Shown here: in pieces, positions 1-10,700 of the stretch
How the letters are laid out: every line of letters begins with the position of its first letter
How positions within the stretch are numbered: position 1 is the stretch's first letter
NCBI RefSeq assembly: GCF_004345005.1
Contig: NZ_SMMX01000023.1
Coordinates: 1-43,218, forward strand
Direction: 5' to 3'
Length of the DNA: 43,218 bases
DNA from: Extibacter muris
GTDB lineage: Bacteria; Bacillota; Clostridia; Lachnospirales; Lachnospiraceae
Translations under genes and position numbers: made by a program
The notes under the pieces: generated by a model
What the model was told of the DNA's origin: nothing
Database searches by the model: none
What the model saw: the letters and a program-made list of their open reading frames with translations, nothing else

Positions 1-1948
1 AAAGACCATTGTTATATTTTTTATAATACCCGTTAGAATTGCTGCCATATACAAAACCCAGGTTACGATTTAGCTCATCCAACATATAACTAATATTTGT
101 GTTTGTAACTGACAAATCCGCATTTGTCTTATCTATCTCATCCAATATCAGCCTCTGCGTACCTTTTGAATCTGTAGCCATTATGTCTGTCCCCACCTGA
201 AAATCTGCATTGCTGTCGAAGTCGGGGAGCATCCCGACGGTTACCTTGCCGTTATCGCACGGCATAAATATCGGAATGCCTTTGTCGACCATCGTGGTCT
301 CTGTCGTTGTCGTGATTCGGTCGGAGATTACAAATTCAAAGTTATATGACTTTTCAATGTCTAATGTAATAAATGGGTCGCTGCTCGAGTCTTTTAGCAG
401 GGTGGCTTTAAAGTCTGTGGAGGAGCCGGGAGCATCCAAGCTTTTTATGCCAGTGACTGTGGTGTATGTATTACCATAGGTGGTCCCGACTTCCGCGTAT
501 CGGTACTTGACGTTAAACTGGTTGTTTTTGCTTGCAGTGCCAATTTTCAGCTTGGAGTATATCGAGGAAAGGTCGATGGTCACTTCTTTTTCAAATTCGT
601 TGATTCGTCCCAAAGTGATTTTTGTGGCAGGCCGGCTGTAGGGCAGGACATGATAGGTCTTGGTGATGGTGGCGGAAGTATTGCCCCTTGAGTCGAGGGC
701 ATGAATATTGATGTTATAGGTGCCATGTTCTGCCATCGTTCCAATGTCTATGAGCACTTCACCGGCAGAATATGGCGTATGCAGCTGCTTTTTGATTTCA
801 TTTTTTGCATCTGTAACGGTCGTTATGTACTTGTCGATTATGGCATGATTTTTGGCAGACGCCCGGTTGGCGGTGCTGATCTGTGCCTGCATATTGCCGT
901 AGTTCTGGATGATGTAAGCCGCATTTTGCAGCACCGATGATGTTGCGGTATCCGTGTTCCTGTAAGTATAGGCGGAGAATACAGGATTACTTCCTATAAC
1001 GCGGGCTGTTCCGTATGAGATGTTTTCATAGAACTTGCCGTTTATTGTAGTGCCGCATGACAGCTTGAACTTCATCTCATTTTTCGTCGTGCAGCAGCTA
1101 TACAGTGTATCGGCAATGTCCGAGAGCGGAAGAGTGACGCTCTGTACGTTCTTTTCCGAGCTGGCAGTGAGAAGGCCGTCCGTCCAGGTGCCGTCGTCGC
1201 GTTCTACATGGAAGCTGAAGGCTGATGCGTTCAAATCATAGTTGATGAGCGTCAGCGGCAGATTCTCGCCTATGTCGAACGCAAGGGCTGTGCTGGAGAC
1301 AGATGCGATCGGCTTTGTCTTGACCGTGACAGCGCCGGATGTCGTCTCCAGGCCGGAGTCGGAGCGCCTTACTTTCAGCTTGACGGAGTAGGTAGTGTCG
1401 GGCGCCAGGCTGGATATGGTAAATGTAGTGTCGGACGTGGCAACCCATGAGCCATTTCCTATCATATAATAGACGGCGCTGCAGGATGCATCTGCACCCC
1501 ACTGGAACGTGGCGCTCGTCTGCGTCACGGCTGTGTTTTTCCATGTCGTTATGTTAGCGTAGCGGGGGATCTTATCAAGGGCTACGCTATTGGAGGTGCT
1601 GGAGCTTCCGAAGGAAGTGCCGCTGATGCCGCCGCTTGCGGCGATGGCAGTAGACTTGCTTCCGTCGTTATTGTGGCCTACGGTTACTGTCCGGGCGCCT
1701 ACGTTGACCCAGCTGTTATTCGCGCTGAGGGTGATGTATTTGGACACTGCCCCGGAAGAGCCATTTATGCTGATAGCCCCGTTGAATGTACCGTATGTCG
1801 CCGCAGTTGAGCTGGATGATTTCATATAGTCCAGATACGCGGTAACCGTCGAGGTATTTGCGTTAGAGCCATTTGATTTGGAGGACCAGCGTATGCGTCC
1901 TGTGATATATTGATTGCTTGTACCGAAGTTCCATGAACCACTTGCCAT
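1..1948 (-). CDS. Tail fibre / minor structural protein, DUF859-like, C-terminus cut by window edge
   Basis: The frame is open from an ATG at 1948 to base 1, so about 649 residues are visible and the C-terminus lies outside. The start follows AAAGGAGAACAAAAT, a strong ribosome site. The N-terminus (begins MASGSWNFG) is rich in Gly, Ser, Thr and Asn and has the look of the siphophage DUF859 family. Around residues 140-220 there is a fibronectin-III-like stretch (motifs ATFQWGA, SSLAPDTTYSVKLKVR). The rest is beta-rich with repeated T/S segments, as in fibres and baseplate proteins. It is the last visible gene of the leftward tail operon, separated from the tail-tip gene by a terminator. Role inferred: receptor-binding or fibre component. 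The last part (about 1-700) is more AT-rich than the rest, which suggests exchange of the receptor end. Confidence 0.75.
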   Translation of the reverse strand, partial: MASGSWNFGTSNQYITGRIRWSSKSNGSNANTSTVTAYLDYMKSSSSTAATYGTFNGAISINGSSGAVSKYITLSANNSWVNVGARTVTVGHNNDGSKSTAIAASGGISGTSFGSSSTSNSVALDKIPRYANITTWKNTAVTQTSATFQWGADASCSAVYYMIGNGSWVATSDTTFTISSLAPDTTYSVKLKVRRSDSGLETTSGAVTVKTKPIASVSSTALAFDIGENLPLTLINYDLNASAFSFHVERDDGTWTDGLLTASSEKNVQSVTLPLSDIADTLYSCCTTKNEMKFKLSCGTTINGKFYENISYGTARVIGSNPVFSAYTYRNTDTATSSVLQNAAYIIQNYGNMQAQISTANRASAKNHAIIDKYITTVTDAKNEIKKQLHTPYSAGEVLIDIGTMAEHGTYNINIHALDSRGNTSATITKTYHVLPYSRPATKITLGRINEFEKEVTIDLSSIYSKLKIGTASKNNQFNVKYRYAEVGTTYGNTYTTVTGIKSLDAPGSSTDFKATLLKDSSSDPFITLDIEKSYNFEFVISDRITTTTETTMVDKGIPIFMPCDNGKVTVGMLPDFDSNADFQVGTDIMATDSKGTQRLILDEIDKTNADLSVTNTNISYMLDELNRNLGFVYGSNSNGYYKKYNNGL

Positions 1949-1969
1949 ATTTTGTTCTCCTTTCTATGT

Positions 1970-1998
1970 AAAAAAGGAGGTGCCCGGAGACACCTCCT
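1970..1998 (-). terminator. Rho-independent terminator between tail-tip and fibre genes
   Basis: On the minus strand an 8-bp perfect stem (AGGAGGTG with CACCTCCT, 8-nt loop) is followed by a run of six T. It lies 13 bases after the stop of the tail-tip gene and just before the ribosome site of the fibre gene, so it may attenuate fibre expression. The stem arm AGGAGGTG also resembles a ribosome site. Confidence 0.75.
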
Positions 1999-2010
1999 GC
2001 ATATATGTGT

Positions 2011-5000
2011 TTAGCTCGTCCCCCCGGATTTGACGAAGGGAAGGGCATTAAAGGTCACACCGTCTATCGTGTAAGTTTTCGGAACCATCTTGATAGCGGT
2101 CGTGTCGATACCGTTACGCACCTCGATGCGCTCAGTTTTCGTGAGGTCCTTTTCCAAACGGAACATTTCGTCGTTGTTATAGTAACCGGCAAATTCTTCC
2201 GTCGTCATCACGGTCTTCATGCCGGTGGCAGGATTGGAGACTTCCAGGCCGTTCACTGACATGAGCACGTTCGTGACGATGTCAGGGTAATCATACATGC
2301 CTATCTGTGCGAACAGGGCTTTCCAGCCATTGGCGGTAAGCTCCGTCTCCGCGGTCTTCCCCTCTACGGAAGTGACCCTGTTTAGAATGCCTTCCAATGC
2401 TACCTGAATCTCGGACTTATTCTTTTGCACGTCATCTGAGAGTGACTCCATGTTCTGGGACAGGTTGTCGAGGGAATCTCCTGTGCCCTCTACGGCGAGG
2501 CTGATTTCGTCTATGTTCTGTGTAATGCTGGAAAGCTTAGTGTCTATGGTGCTGTCTGAAATGTAGTAGACGCGCCCTTCTTCCTTCTCGGCATAACCGC
2601 CGGAGAAGCGGCTGTCGTACAGCGCGTACCAGTCCTGTCCGTCTGCCGAGACTTCCAGCTTGTGGTTGTAGATCCTTTCATCAAGATAGTAGTGCCATAC
2701 GGTAATTTTATCTATGTCAGGATAGGCTTCTCCCAGATCCAGCTGCATGCATTTTTGGCCGGAGCCTGTCGTGATAAAGGTGCTGCTTATCGGCACATTG
2801 TTATCGTCAAGCGCGATGAGGACGTCATCGGTGTAAGCCTTTAGATTATTGATTTCAATATTATTGCCATTCTGGTCATATGCTTCAGGGGTCAGGCTGA
2901 AGGCGATGTTAGAGCCGCCTGCCATTACCCGGCATTCGACCCAGTGGCTTAGGGCATCCACCGAACTCCCGTTCAGCCAGTCCCGGATGTAACGGATCGA
3001 AGTGGGAGGAGCGTCCTGCTTCCGGGTAACGGTGGAAGAGAGCTCTTTGGCGGTCTGCACCACTTCTGAGACTTTCCCGTCTACCGTCTCGACGGAGGCG
3101 GTGATGCCGTCAACCTTTTCCTTCAAGGTGGCCTTATCTCCTTTGGCATTTCGTATCTCGGTTTCGACACCGTCCGCCTTCGTCTGGACGGAGGTGATGT
3201 TGTGTTCCGCGTCCTGCACCCGATGGGTGATTCCGGACATGTCCGCAGTGAGAGTGCTTATATTTCCACTCAGGTCTGTGACGGAAGCCTCTATGGCCCC
3301 GGCCCGCTGTGTCAGCTCGGACTTCGTGGTTTCCACCTGGTCTTTCGTGGCATAGGTCTCCGTGACCGTCTGCCGGAAGGAGGAGGCATCCTGCTCGGCC
3401 TCGGTGATGCGCTCCGCCAGCGTCCCGGTATCGGTCTGCACTTCTTTCACCGTGTCGGTGATACCGCTTAAGCTGATGTTGTGCTGTACCAGGAGGTCTA
3501 CGATAGACTTGCTGACCGTATTGCCTGCCTCATCGGTAATCTCCACCAGATCCGTCCGCCACACCTTGTCGGTGATAGTCTTTTCAACAGCATCGATTGC
3601 GGCCGATACCCCTTCCATCGTCGAGCCGAGACGGGAGAGGTCATCGATGATGGAAGCAAAGCGGATGTCCAGCCCTTCGCCGTTAACGGTGATCTGTGCG
3701 GAATTCCAGACCGGGTTGCCGTTCTGGTCGAGGGAGGCGCCGGCTTCTTTCCAGTTGATCTTATCACTGCCGATCGTGGAAGGCGCTATCATGTCATTCT
3801 TTATGAGGCCGTCAGATATGGCGGATGCCCGGATGCCGTCCTGGTCCATGATGACTCCCGACCCGGCTGCGTCGTAGACGATGAAGCTGAAATTGCCGTC
3901 GGCATCTTCGCCGAGCTGGAGCCGCACGCGGCCGTCCCTGTCACGGAACGTCTCGGTATTGCCGATGACCGACAGGGAACCGTCTTCCGAGAGGATGTTG
4001 ATCCGGTTCGTGTTGATGCTGCCGGCCTTCAGGTCATTGACGGAGATATATTGTGCGACGACGTCTTTCAGGAAGGCTTCTTCTATAGAGGCATTATCCG
4101 CAGTGAGGTTAATGATGATACCGGTCTCTGTGGAAGAACTTCCGATAAGGGCATTCTTGATGGTGGATACGAGCGTGTCGAGCTGCTTGATGACGGCGCT
4201 GTCGGATACGATTTTGTCGGCAGCGATGAGCCGGGACTGCAGATACTGGAAAAATCCGTCTTCCGCATGGATATCGGAAGTCCGTATCAACTCGGCCTGC
4301 AGGTTCTTCGCGACAATCATCTGTCCGGTAAGCGCCTGAAAATGCTGGTTGATTGCGTTTGCCACTTTATTGTTAAATAGAGTGGAAGAGAGAATCTTCT
4401 GTATGAGCCCTGTCGTGAGCGTAACCCCTTCGTTGGCAGAGGAGCTACCGGCAGAGCCGGAGATCCGGTTCTTGGATGTATTCCCTCCAAGTCCGAGAAG
4501 ATAGGTCGTGTCGTAACGCTTGGAGCCTGTCTTTACCATATTGGAAAATTCAATCCGCAGGTCGTTGTCCATGGACAGCGGGTTAAAGCTGCAGGAGATG
4601 AGGCGGAGCTTCACGACATAATCGTCCTGGGTGCCGAGGTAGAGGAAGTCGCCGAGCTCCAGGTTGTCTGTGTACTGCCTGTACTTGTACATGGACAGGA
4701 AGTTCTCAAGGTCTGTGGCGTAGACATACTGCGGCTGGCTGGAGATCTCCAGGTCCTTAACCGCGGCATCGTAGAGCTTGAGCTGTTCGTCTATAGCCGT
4801 CACCTGGTCATCGGAGCTTGTAAGGAACATGTTATTGTTCGTGTAATCCGTGTCCCGGTATAGGCGGGACAGCGTGCGCAGCTCCTTTCTCGTAAATGGC
4901 TCGGTGCCTTCCATCTTCCAGCTCCTCTTGTCCACGGAGTATGCAAGCTGCGTCCGCTGCTCCTGAAGCGCCTCTGCCAGTGCCTCCGCAGCTTCGTACG

Positions 5001-6612
5001 CTGCGGTGCGTTCGGCGAGGGCGTTGGCACAGGAGCCTGAGATAGTCTCGTCAAGCTGCATCACGACATCCAGATACTGCGAATGCATCTCCTCGTGCAT
5101 ATCTCTCGTATGGGGTGGATAGGAATCTTCGTCTGCCTCTGTGTTCCGGGCATAATCTTCGTAAGGAATGTCATAATGGGCATCTTCCAGGGACTTCTTC
5201 TGTGACCGGTAGAAGTCGATGTTGGTCAGAAGCTCGCTGATGCCGTACAGTTTCCAGTCTGTCTTGTAAGAATCGATATAGGGCAGTTCCCCTTCTGAGG
5301 TGGGGAGCTTCCGGTTCTCTGCCTCGATAGCGATGCTCGGGAGGATGACGTCGCGTATCTGATAGTAGTCGTTGGCATCGGGAGAGCCCTTAAGCTTCTC
5401 CTCGTCAAAGTCGCCGTTATCGTCTACGTAGTAAGATTCATAGCCTTTGAGCTGCGCTTCGTAATTGTCTCTGGCTTTCAGAAGGTTATCGTCGCTGAAC
5501 TTGTTCCATTCGGTGGAACAGTCGTCCAGAGGCAGCCGGTCCATCAGCTCCGACATGACATTAAGCTGGCTGTTGTAGCTGCGGCTCAGTTCCATATATT
5601 CATACCTTTTGGATTCCGTATCTGAACGCCAGGCGTTGTATTTGGCTATGAGTGGCTCGCCCATGTAGTTTTCATTGAGGAAGCTTGACAGGTTTTCAAT
5701 CATATTGCTGCCGAAGTTCACATATTCGATGCCGAGCTTGTCGTCCCCCTCCACCCGGTACCGGGTATAGATGCTGTTCTTATCCACGGAGATGTCATTG
5801 GCATTCTGAAGATTGCGGAAGCCGACAGTCACGTTCGTATCTTTCCCGAGATTCTCCGGGCGGAAGGCGTTGATTGTCATGGCTTCGATATCAAAGAGGA
5901 TGAGGCATTCAAAGAACTGTTCCACGTCCTGTGTCAGGAAAGAATAGACGCTTTTGGAGTCCACGTCGAAGGTGCCGATCTCGTCCTTTAGCTGGACGAC
6001 CTCTTCCACAAGTTCGCCGTCCTTATAGGAACGGTACACTTTCGAAATCTCGTCGATGTGGCCGATGCTCCAGCCTTCGATGCCGGCAAAGGAGAGGACC
6101 ATGTGCAGCAGGCTCAGCTCTGGATGCTCTTTATCGCAGAATGTCACCTGCTTCTTGGCAAATGGGACGTCCCCGATGTATTCTACATTGTCGGGGACGA
6201 GCATTTCGATGGAGTCAGTCGTTCCGCAGTTGACCTTGAAGCCTAGGAGGTCGTTGTTCGTCAGACCGATCTCCGCCGACTGGGCGGAGACTTTCTTATA
6301 TTCTTCGTCTCCGTCATTAGAGATCTGCGGGGTGGACATGATGAACCATCCGATACGTTCCACATAGATGCACATGAAGTCGTTCAGAAGGTCGTATCCA
6401 GACGACATGACCCGTCCCCGGCTGCTTTGGCCCGGGGCAAGAATGTATCTGTCATAGGAAAATGACAGCTCTGCCGTGTCGTTCAGGCTGAGCGTAAGGT
6501 TCACCGAGTCGGGGCGTATGCCATTGAGAGGGCAGAGCAGCTCGTGGTCCGGCGTTCCAAGATAGAAATGGGGCGGGTCCGGCTGCTTATTGTTATTAAA
6601 CAGTATCTTCAT
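2011..6612 (-). CDS. Tail-tip protein (Tal / phage minor structural protein), 1533 aa
   Basis: The position directly after the distal tail protein and before the fibre, the great length and the N-terminal region fit the tail-associated (Tal-like) hub that closes the siphophage tail tip. Residues 1-400 look like the conserved hub part. Residues about 520-640 and 1050-1250 are rich in heptads (repeated TDLSGNIS, VDGKVSEV-type segments), giving coiled-coil stalks. Around 1290-1420 is a carbohydrate-binding-like (F5/8C, discoidin) segment with KLEVSADGQDWYALYDSRFS. No clear catalytic peptidoglycan hydrolase motif was recognised. The ATG is only 2 bases after the stop of the upstream gene and has a weak ribosome site (GGCAGGTG), so translational coupling is likely. 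Confidence 0.8.
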   Translation of the reverse strand: MKILFNNNKQPDPPHFYLGTPDHELLCPLNGIRPDSVNLTLSLNDTAELSFSYDRYILAPGQSSRGRVMSSGYDLLNDFMCIYVERIGWFIMSTPQISNDGDEEYKKVSAQSAEIGLTNNDLLGFKVNCGTTDSIEMLVPDNVEYIGDVPFAKKQVTFCDKEHPELSLLHMVLSFAGIEGWSIGHIDEISKVYRSYKDGELVEEVVQLKDEIGTFDVDSKSVYSFLTQDVEQFFECLILFDIEAMTINAFRPENLGKDTNVTVGFRNLQNANDISVDKNSIYTRYRVEGDDKLGIEYVNFGSNMIENLSSFLNENYMGEPLIAKYNAWRSDTESKRYEYMELSRSYNSQLNVMSELMDRLPLDDCSTEWNKFSDDNLLKARDNYEAQLKGYESYYVDDNGDFDEEKLKGSPDANDYYQIRDVILPSIAIEAENRKLPTSEGELPYIDSYKTDWKLYGISELLTNIDFYRSQKKSLEDAHYDIPYEDYARNTEADEDSYPPHTRDMHEEMHSQYLDVVMQLDETISGSCANALAERTAAYEAAEALAEALQEQRTQLAYSVDKRSWKMEGTEPFTRKELRTLSRLYRDTDYTNNNMFLTSSDDQVTAIDEQLKLYDAAVKDLEISSQPQYVYATDLENFLSMYKYRQYTDNLELGDFLYLGTQDDYVVKLRLISCSFNPLSMDNDLRIEFSNMVKTGSKRYDTTYLLGLGGNTSKNRISGSAGSSSANEGVTLTTGLIQKILSSTLFNNKVANAINQHFQALTGQMIVAKNLQAELIRTSDIHAEDGFFQYLQSRLIAADKIVSDSAVIKQLDTLVSTIKNALIGSSSTETGIIINLTADNASIEEAFLKDVVAQYISVNDLKAGSINTNRINILSEDGSLSVIGNTETFRDRDGRVRLQLGEDADGNFSFIVYDAAGSGVIMDQDGIRASAISDGLIKNDMIAPSTIGSDKINWKEAGASLDQNGNPVWNSAQITVNGEGLDIRFASIIDDLSRLGSTMEGVSAAIDAVEKTITDKVWRTDLVEITDEAGNTVSKSIVDLLVQHNISLSGITDTVKEVQTDTGTLAERITEAEQDASSFRQTVTETYATKDQVETTKSELTQRAGAIEASVTDLSGNISTLTADMSGITHRVQDAEHNITSVQTKADGVETEIRNAKGDKATLKEKVDGITASVETVDGKVSEVVQTAKELSSTVTRKQDAPPTSIRYIRDWLNGSSVDALSHWVECRVMAGGSNIAFSLTPEAYDQNGNNIEINNLKAYTDDVLIALDDNNVPISSTFITTGSGQKCMQLDLGEAYPDIDKITVWHYYLDERIYNHKLEVSADGQDWYALYDSRFSGGYAEKEEGRVYYISDSTIDTKLSSITQNIDEISLAVEGTGDSLDNLSQNMESLSDDVQKNKSEIQVALEGILNRVTSVEGKTAETELTANGWKALFAQIGMYDYPDIVTNVLMSVNGLEVSNPATGMKTVMTTEEFAGYYNNDEMFRLEKDLTKTERIEVRNGIDTTAIKMVPKTYTIDGVTFNALPFVKSGGTS

Positions 6613-6614
6613 GT

Positions 6615-7715
6615 CTAAGCACCTGCCTTCCGGGTCTCTCTGTAAGTGAGGGTGAAGGTGCAGCCATCCGCCCAGAACAGGAAAGCGTTCTCCCCGCTTA
6701 TGAGCCTCGGCCAGTACATGTAGTCCGTGTCCGCCACGCCCAGATCTGACAGCTTCACCATGCGGCCGATGTCATCGTAGATGAACAGGCTGTCCGCATC
6801 GATGGTAACGGGCAGGTCCCGGTTGACGTCAAAGCAGAGGAAACCTCCCCGGACGATGTAGTATTCATAGGTCGATGATACATAGCACGCAATGCATTTA
6901 TGTTCCTGCCCATAGGAATCCCGGTAGAGAAAGCAGAGCGCAGTATCGTCTCCGACTGTCAAGATACGCTGCCCATCCTCCGAGAGCTGGAATTCTGCCG
7001 CGTATCCGTGGGCGAGTGCGTAATCGGATACTTTTTCTTTCAACTGCACCATGAGCAGGGCGTTGGACTGGGCCGGAGCAAGCGTCCCCTCGTCATAGAT
7101 GCAGCAGTCGGACAGGTTCAGGAAATAAGCCTGCCCGGTGGCGTCCGGGGCCATGCGTATGACGGGATAGCAATATTCGTCCAGCCGGTCATCCTGGCTC
7201 GTGAGGGTATAGCTGGCCGTCTCTTTGGCGCAGGCGACCGTGTGGACGATGTCGTCCGTATACCCATACGGAGAGGAGCAGTCGAACATGAGCCGCAGCC
7301 CGTATACATCACCGGCTACGTGGAACGACTGGATATCCGAGAACTGCCCGTAGTAGTAACGGGGCATGCCGTCTCCGTCGCCGTCATACTCAAAGGAGAG
7401 CAGTTCGGAAGAGACGGTAGAGGTAAGCCAGCGTGCCAGCTCCCGGATGTCTGCAGGAGTGATGACACGCCCGGACTGGCTTGCACATACGTCCGGGTCC
7501 TTGATGATATGGAGCTCGAACTTCAGCTTGTCCCCGGGCTTCGACCGCACGGAGCCGGGCTCGCTGCGGTAACGGTTCGTGTCCCCGTATTCGATATCTC
7601 TTGCAAAAGCAAAGTACGAATCCGGGTCCTGGTCGAAATCGACCGCAATATAATGACTGTCCAGGTCGGACAGCCTTTTGTCTAAAAATATAAAGTCTTT
7701 AAAAGATTTGGACAT
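6615..7715 (-). CDS. Distal tail protein (Dit), siphovirus tail component family, 366 aa
   Basis: The start (MSKSFKDFIFLDKRLSDLD) and the following region with GDTNRYRSEPGS resemble the Sipho_tail/Dit family, which forms the hexameric ring joining tail tube and tip. The order tape measure, Dit, Tal is the standard siphophage order. The ribosome site AACAGGAGGAATTGT is strong. The C-terminal part (ISGENAFLFWADGCTFTLTY) resembles a galectin-like Dit domain, which is an inference from layout. A GGGGTCAGACCCC hairpin sits between this gene and the tape measure gene. Confidence 0.8.
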   Translation of the reverse strand: MSKSFKDFIFLDKRLSDLDSHYIAVDFDQDPDSYFAFARDIEYGDTNRYRSEPGSVRSKPGDKLKFELHIIKDPDVCASQSGRVITPADIRELARWLTSTVSSELLSFEYDGDGDGMPRYYYGQFSDIQSFHVAGDVYGLRLMFDCSSPYGYTDDIVHTVACAKETASYTLTSQDDRLDEYCYPVIRMAPDATGQAYFLNLSDCCIYDEGTLAPAQSNALLMVQLKEKVSDYALAHGYAAEFQLSEDGQRILTVGDDTALCFLYRDSYGQEHKCIACYVSSTYEYYIVRGGFLCFDVNRDLPVTIDADSLFIYDDIGRMVKLSDLGVADTDYMYWPRLISGENAFLFWADGCTFTLTYRETRKAGA

Positions 7716-7736
7716 ACAATTCCTCCTGTTTTCATA

Positions 7737-7772
7737 GGGGTCAGACCCCGGCTGCGCCAGGGGTCTGACCCC
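7737..7772. repeat. GGGGTCAGACCCC inverted-repeat hairpin (REP-like)
   Basis: GGGGTCAGACCCC at 7737-7749 is mirrored by its reverse complement at 7760-7772, giving a 13-bp perfect stem with a 10-nt loop. Each arm is nearly palindromic on its own. It has no T-run on either side, so a classical terminator is unlikely. A related GGGGTCAGGCCCC element occurs at 36691-36762. Confidence 0.8.
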
Positions 7773-7781
7773 TTTCGAAAT

Positions 7782-10700
7782 TTACTTCAATTTACGGTAA
7801 TCGTCTGATAATTCTGATGACACGATTTGTGTCAGTTCTTTTCCAAGGGCCGGCAGCGCGGACTTCAGTTCGTCTACGATGTCTTTGTCTGCGTTCCCTT
7901 CTATATTGAGCAGCGTACCGAAGCTGAACTGTGCTTGCAGCCCACGCTCCCCGGAAGCCTGGTGTGCCCTGCCAGGGGCCGGAAGGCATAAGCCGGCGCC
8001 GGAGAGGAGCTGTGGCGCCCGTTCCGCCAGGTCCCATAGGTTCTCGGTGAGCCCGGAAGGGATGACGCCGTCGCCCCGCTGAAGTGGAACGAGGATGCCC
8101 CCGTCGGACTTGCGGATGACGATTTCTCCGGCGTGTACGAAGTCAGGGCCGCTTATCGGTACGGAGCGGCTGCCCTTGCGGTAGCCGGCGGAGCGCATCT
8201 TGTTGAGCAGCCAGACGTTCTGGGAGTAGGTGCCGGAGTAATAGCCGCCTCCGCCCCAGTAGTTGTAAAGCTCCCGGCAGGCGGACATGGAAGAATCGAA
8301 GTCGTGGGATTTGAGGCGGTCCACGATGGAGCTGTTGACGTTCAGCTTGTTCTTCGGATAGTAGTCCTTCTTATAACGGAACGGAATGCCGCCGTAAGCC
8401 GGGCTGTTCTGGGAGGGCGCCGGTTTGGCCGGAGCCCTGGCAACGGAGACAGACACGGTGGCGGAGATGCCGCTTCCGTCGGTGGTTGTACAGGTGATGA
8501 CGGCGCTTCCTGCCTTGACGCCCTTGATGGTGCCTCCGGACACGGTGGCTGTCTTCGTGTTGGACGAGGTCCAGCGCAGCGTCTTGTTCGCCGCGTCCGT
8601 CGGACGGATTCTGGCAGATACGACAGCGGATTTCCCTTCGGTGAGCGAAAGTGAGGTGGTGCTCAGGGTAAGTTCAGCGACAGGACGGTTGTTGAGGTCG
8701 GACTCTTTGCTGATGTCCTCGATGATGGCATCGTGGGACGGGTTCTTGTTGATGGCCCCGGTATCCACGCCTGTGGTTGTGCCGGAAGCCTGGACGCTGC
8801 CCTGTGACGCGCTACCTGCCTCCATCTGCCCGGCAGCGCCGGACTGGGTGCCGAGGTCCGTGATGTTCTGATGGAACCCGGAGCTTCCCGCGAATCCCGT
8901 ATTGGCGATTATCTCATTGATCTTGCCGTATGCCTGGCCGTACATGGATACGACCTTGTTCAGCATATCCGCCACGACCTGTTCCTGCTTGCCGGCATTG
9001 TATGTCAGCTCGTCCATGGTAGAGTTGAGACTGTCTTTCAGCCCTGTGGAGAGCTTGTCGTAGCCCCGGTCGATCATGTCGTCCGCATGGTCCTTCTTCA
9101 GCTCGGCGAGGTCTTCTTCCTTCTCGGCAAGCTCCTGCTGAAGCCGTCTCAGCTCCGCCTGGGCAGAGGCGTTGTTGACGCCCTGGAGCGCAGCTATCTG
9201 TGCTTTGAGCTGGTTGACAGACTTGGACCGGTCGTTCAGCTTCTTGGAGAAGTCATAATACTTCTTGTCCAGATCCAGCGCTTTCTGCCGTTTGTCATAG
9301 TAGTCATCCATGTAGTCTATCTCGGCCTTCATCTGGTCTTTGTACAGGTCGATAATCTTATCTTTATAGTCCTGCACGTCACCGGCGGCGTCCTGGATGT
9401 CCTTGAGCATGTTCTTCTGGCTCTTCTCATAGTCTTCCTGGCTGAGTATCCCGTTCTGGCAGGCTTCATCCAGCTTCTTCAGCGCAGCCGTATATTCGGC
9501 TACCTTCTGCTTGGACGCGGCCATCTCCTGGCCGAGCAGCGCCAGGTTGGCGAGGCCGTTGTCGGTGAGGGCGCCGCTCTCATCAAAGAAGGAATCCTTA
9601 TCGAGCAGAGAGCGGAGATTCTTGGAACTGGAGATCGTTGCATCGAGACCGTCTATGACTTCTTCAAACGGATTGGTAAACCGGGTCTCCCAGATGGACT
9701 TCTTCAGCTTTTCGTTATTCTCCATCAGGTCATAGATGTCGGAATCTAATCCGGCAATCTCTTTGGCAAGGCTGTCGTACAGCTTGGAGCCCACATCATA
9801 GACGGCCTGCTTCTTTACGAGCTGCTGCCTCAAGTCGTAGCTCTTCTGTATGGAATCGTTGTTCAGGTCAATCTGCTTCTGGTAGTCGGCCTCGGTCAGA
9901 GGCTCGCCTTTGGCTTCCTTGAGGCTCAGGAAATCCTTCAGGTTATCGCTTACCCTGTCCATATGGTCGAGGGTGTCCTCGAACTTCTTCCACGTCGCAT
10001 CGAGTATCTTCTGCGTATAATCGGCAATCTTCTTCTGGGCATCGTACCACTCGTCGGAATACTGCTTGATCGTACCGGAGGATACCTGCTTCGCCAGCTC
10101 GTTCTGATACTGGGAAAGGGCGGCATTCAGTTCGGATATCTGGTTGGCATAGCCGAAATCGTCATTGTAGTCGAACCGGTTGCTGAAGTAGGAGTCGATG
10201 TTGCTAAGCTTCTTCATGGCAAGGTCGACAAGGTCTTTCTGCAGGTCGGCGATGTCTTTTTGAAGACCGAGCGCCTTCTCATAATATTTCTTGTAGTCGT
10301 CTATCTTGTCTTTTAAGCTTTCGTCCGTGATGGTGCTGACATCGTAGCTTCCGTTCTGCACCGCGTTCACCCAGGAACCGGATAAGCCGACGGCATTGGC
10401 CTTGCTCATGTAAGTGTCATATGCTTTCTGATAGGAGGAGAGGTTGCTTTTCGCCTTGGCGATGGCGCTGTCCACCTGCTTGTTCTGGGCGGTGAGGTTG
10501 TAGGAGAGCGTCTCTATCGAATCGGAGATCCTCTTGAACACAGCTTCCATGCGGTCGATAAGTATCTCGATCTGGTCGAATTCCTGCTTGAATTCCGTAC
10601 CGCTTGCATACGCCCGCCCGGATAGATGCCCAAGGCTGCCTTCGGCGAAAGAGCTGCCCACGAGGCGCGCATGGGAGCCGGTCACATAGCCGCGGCTCAG

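Noticed and set aside
3481-4380. 299-codon plus-strand ORF opposite the tail-tip gene
   Set aside because: Antisense shadow; no ribosome site or domain.
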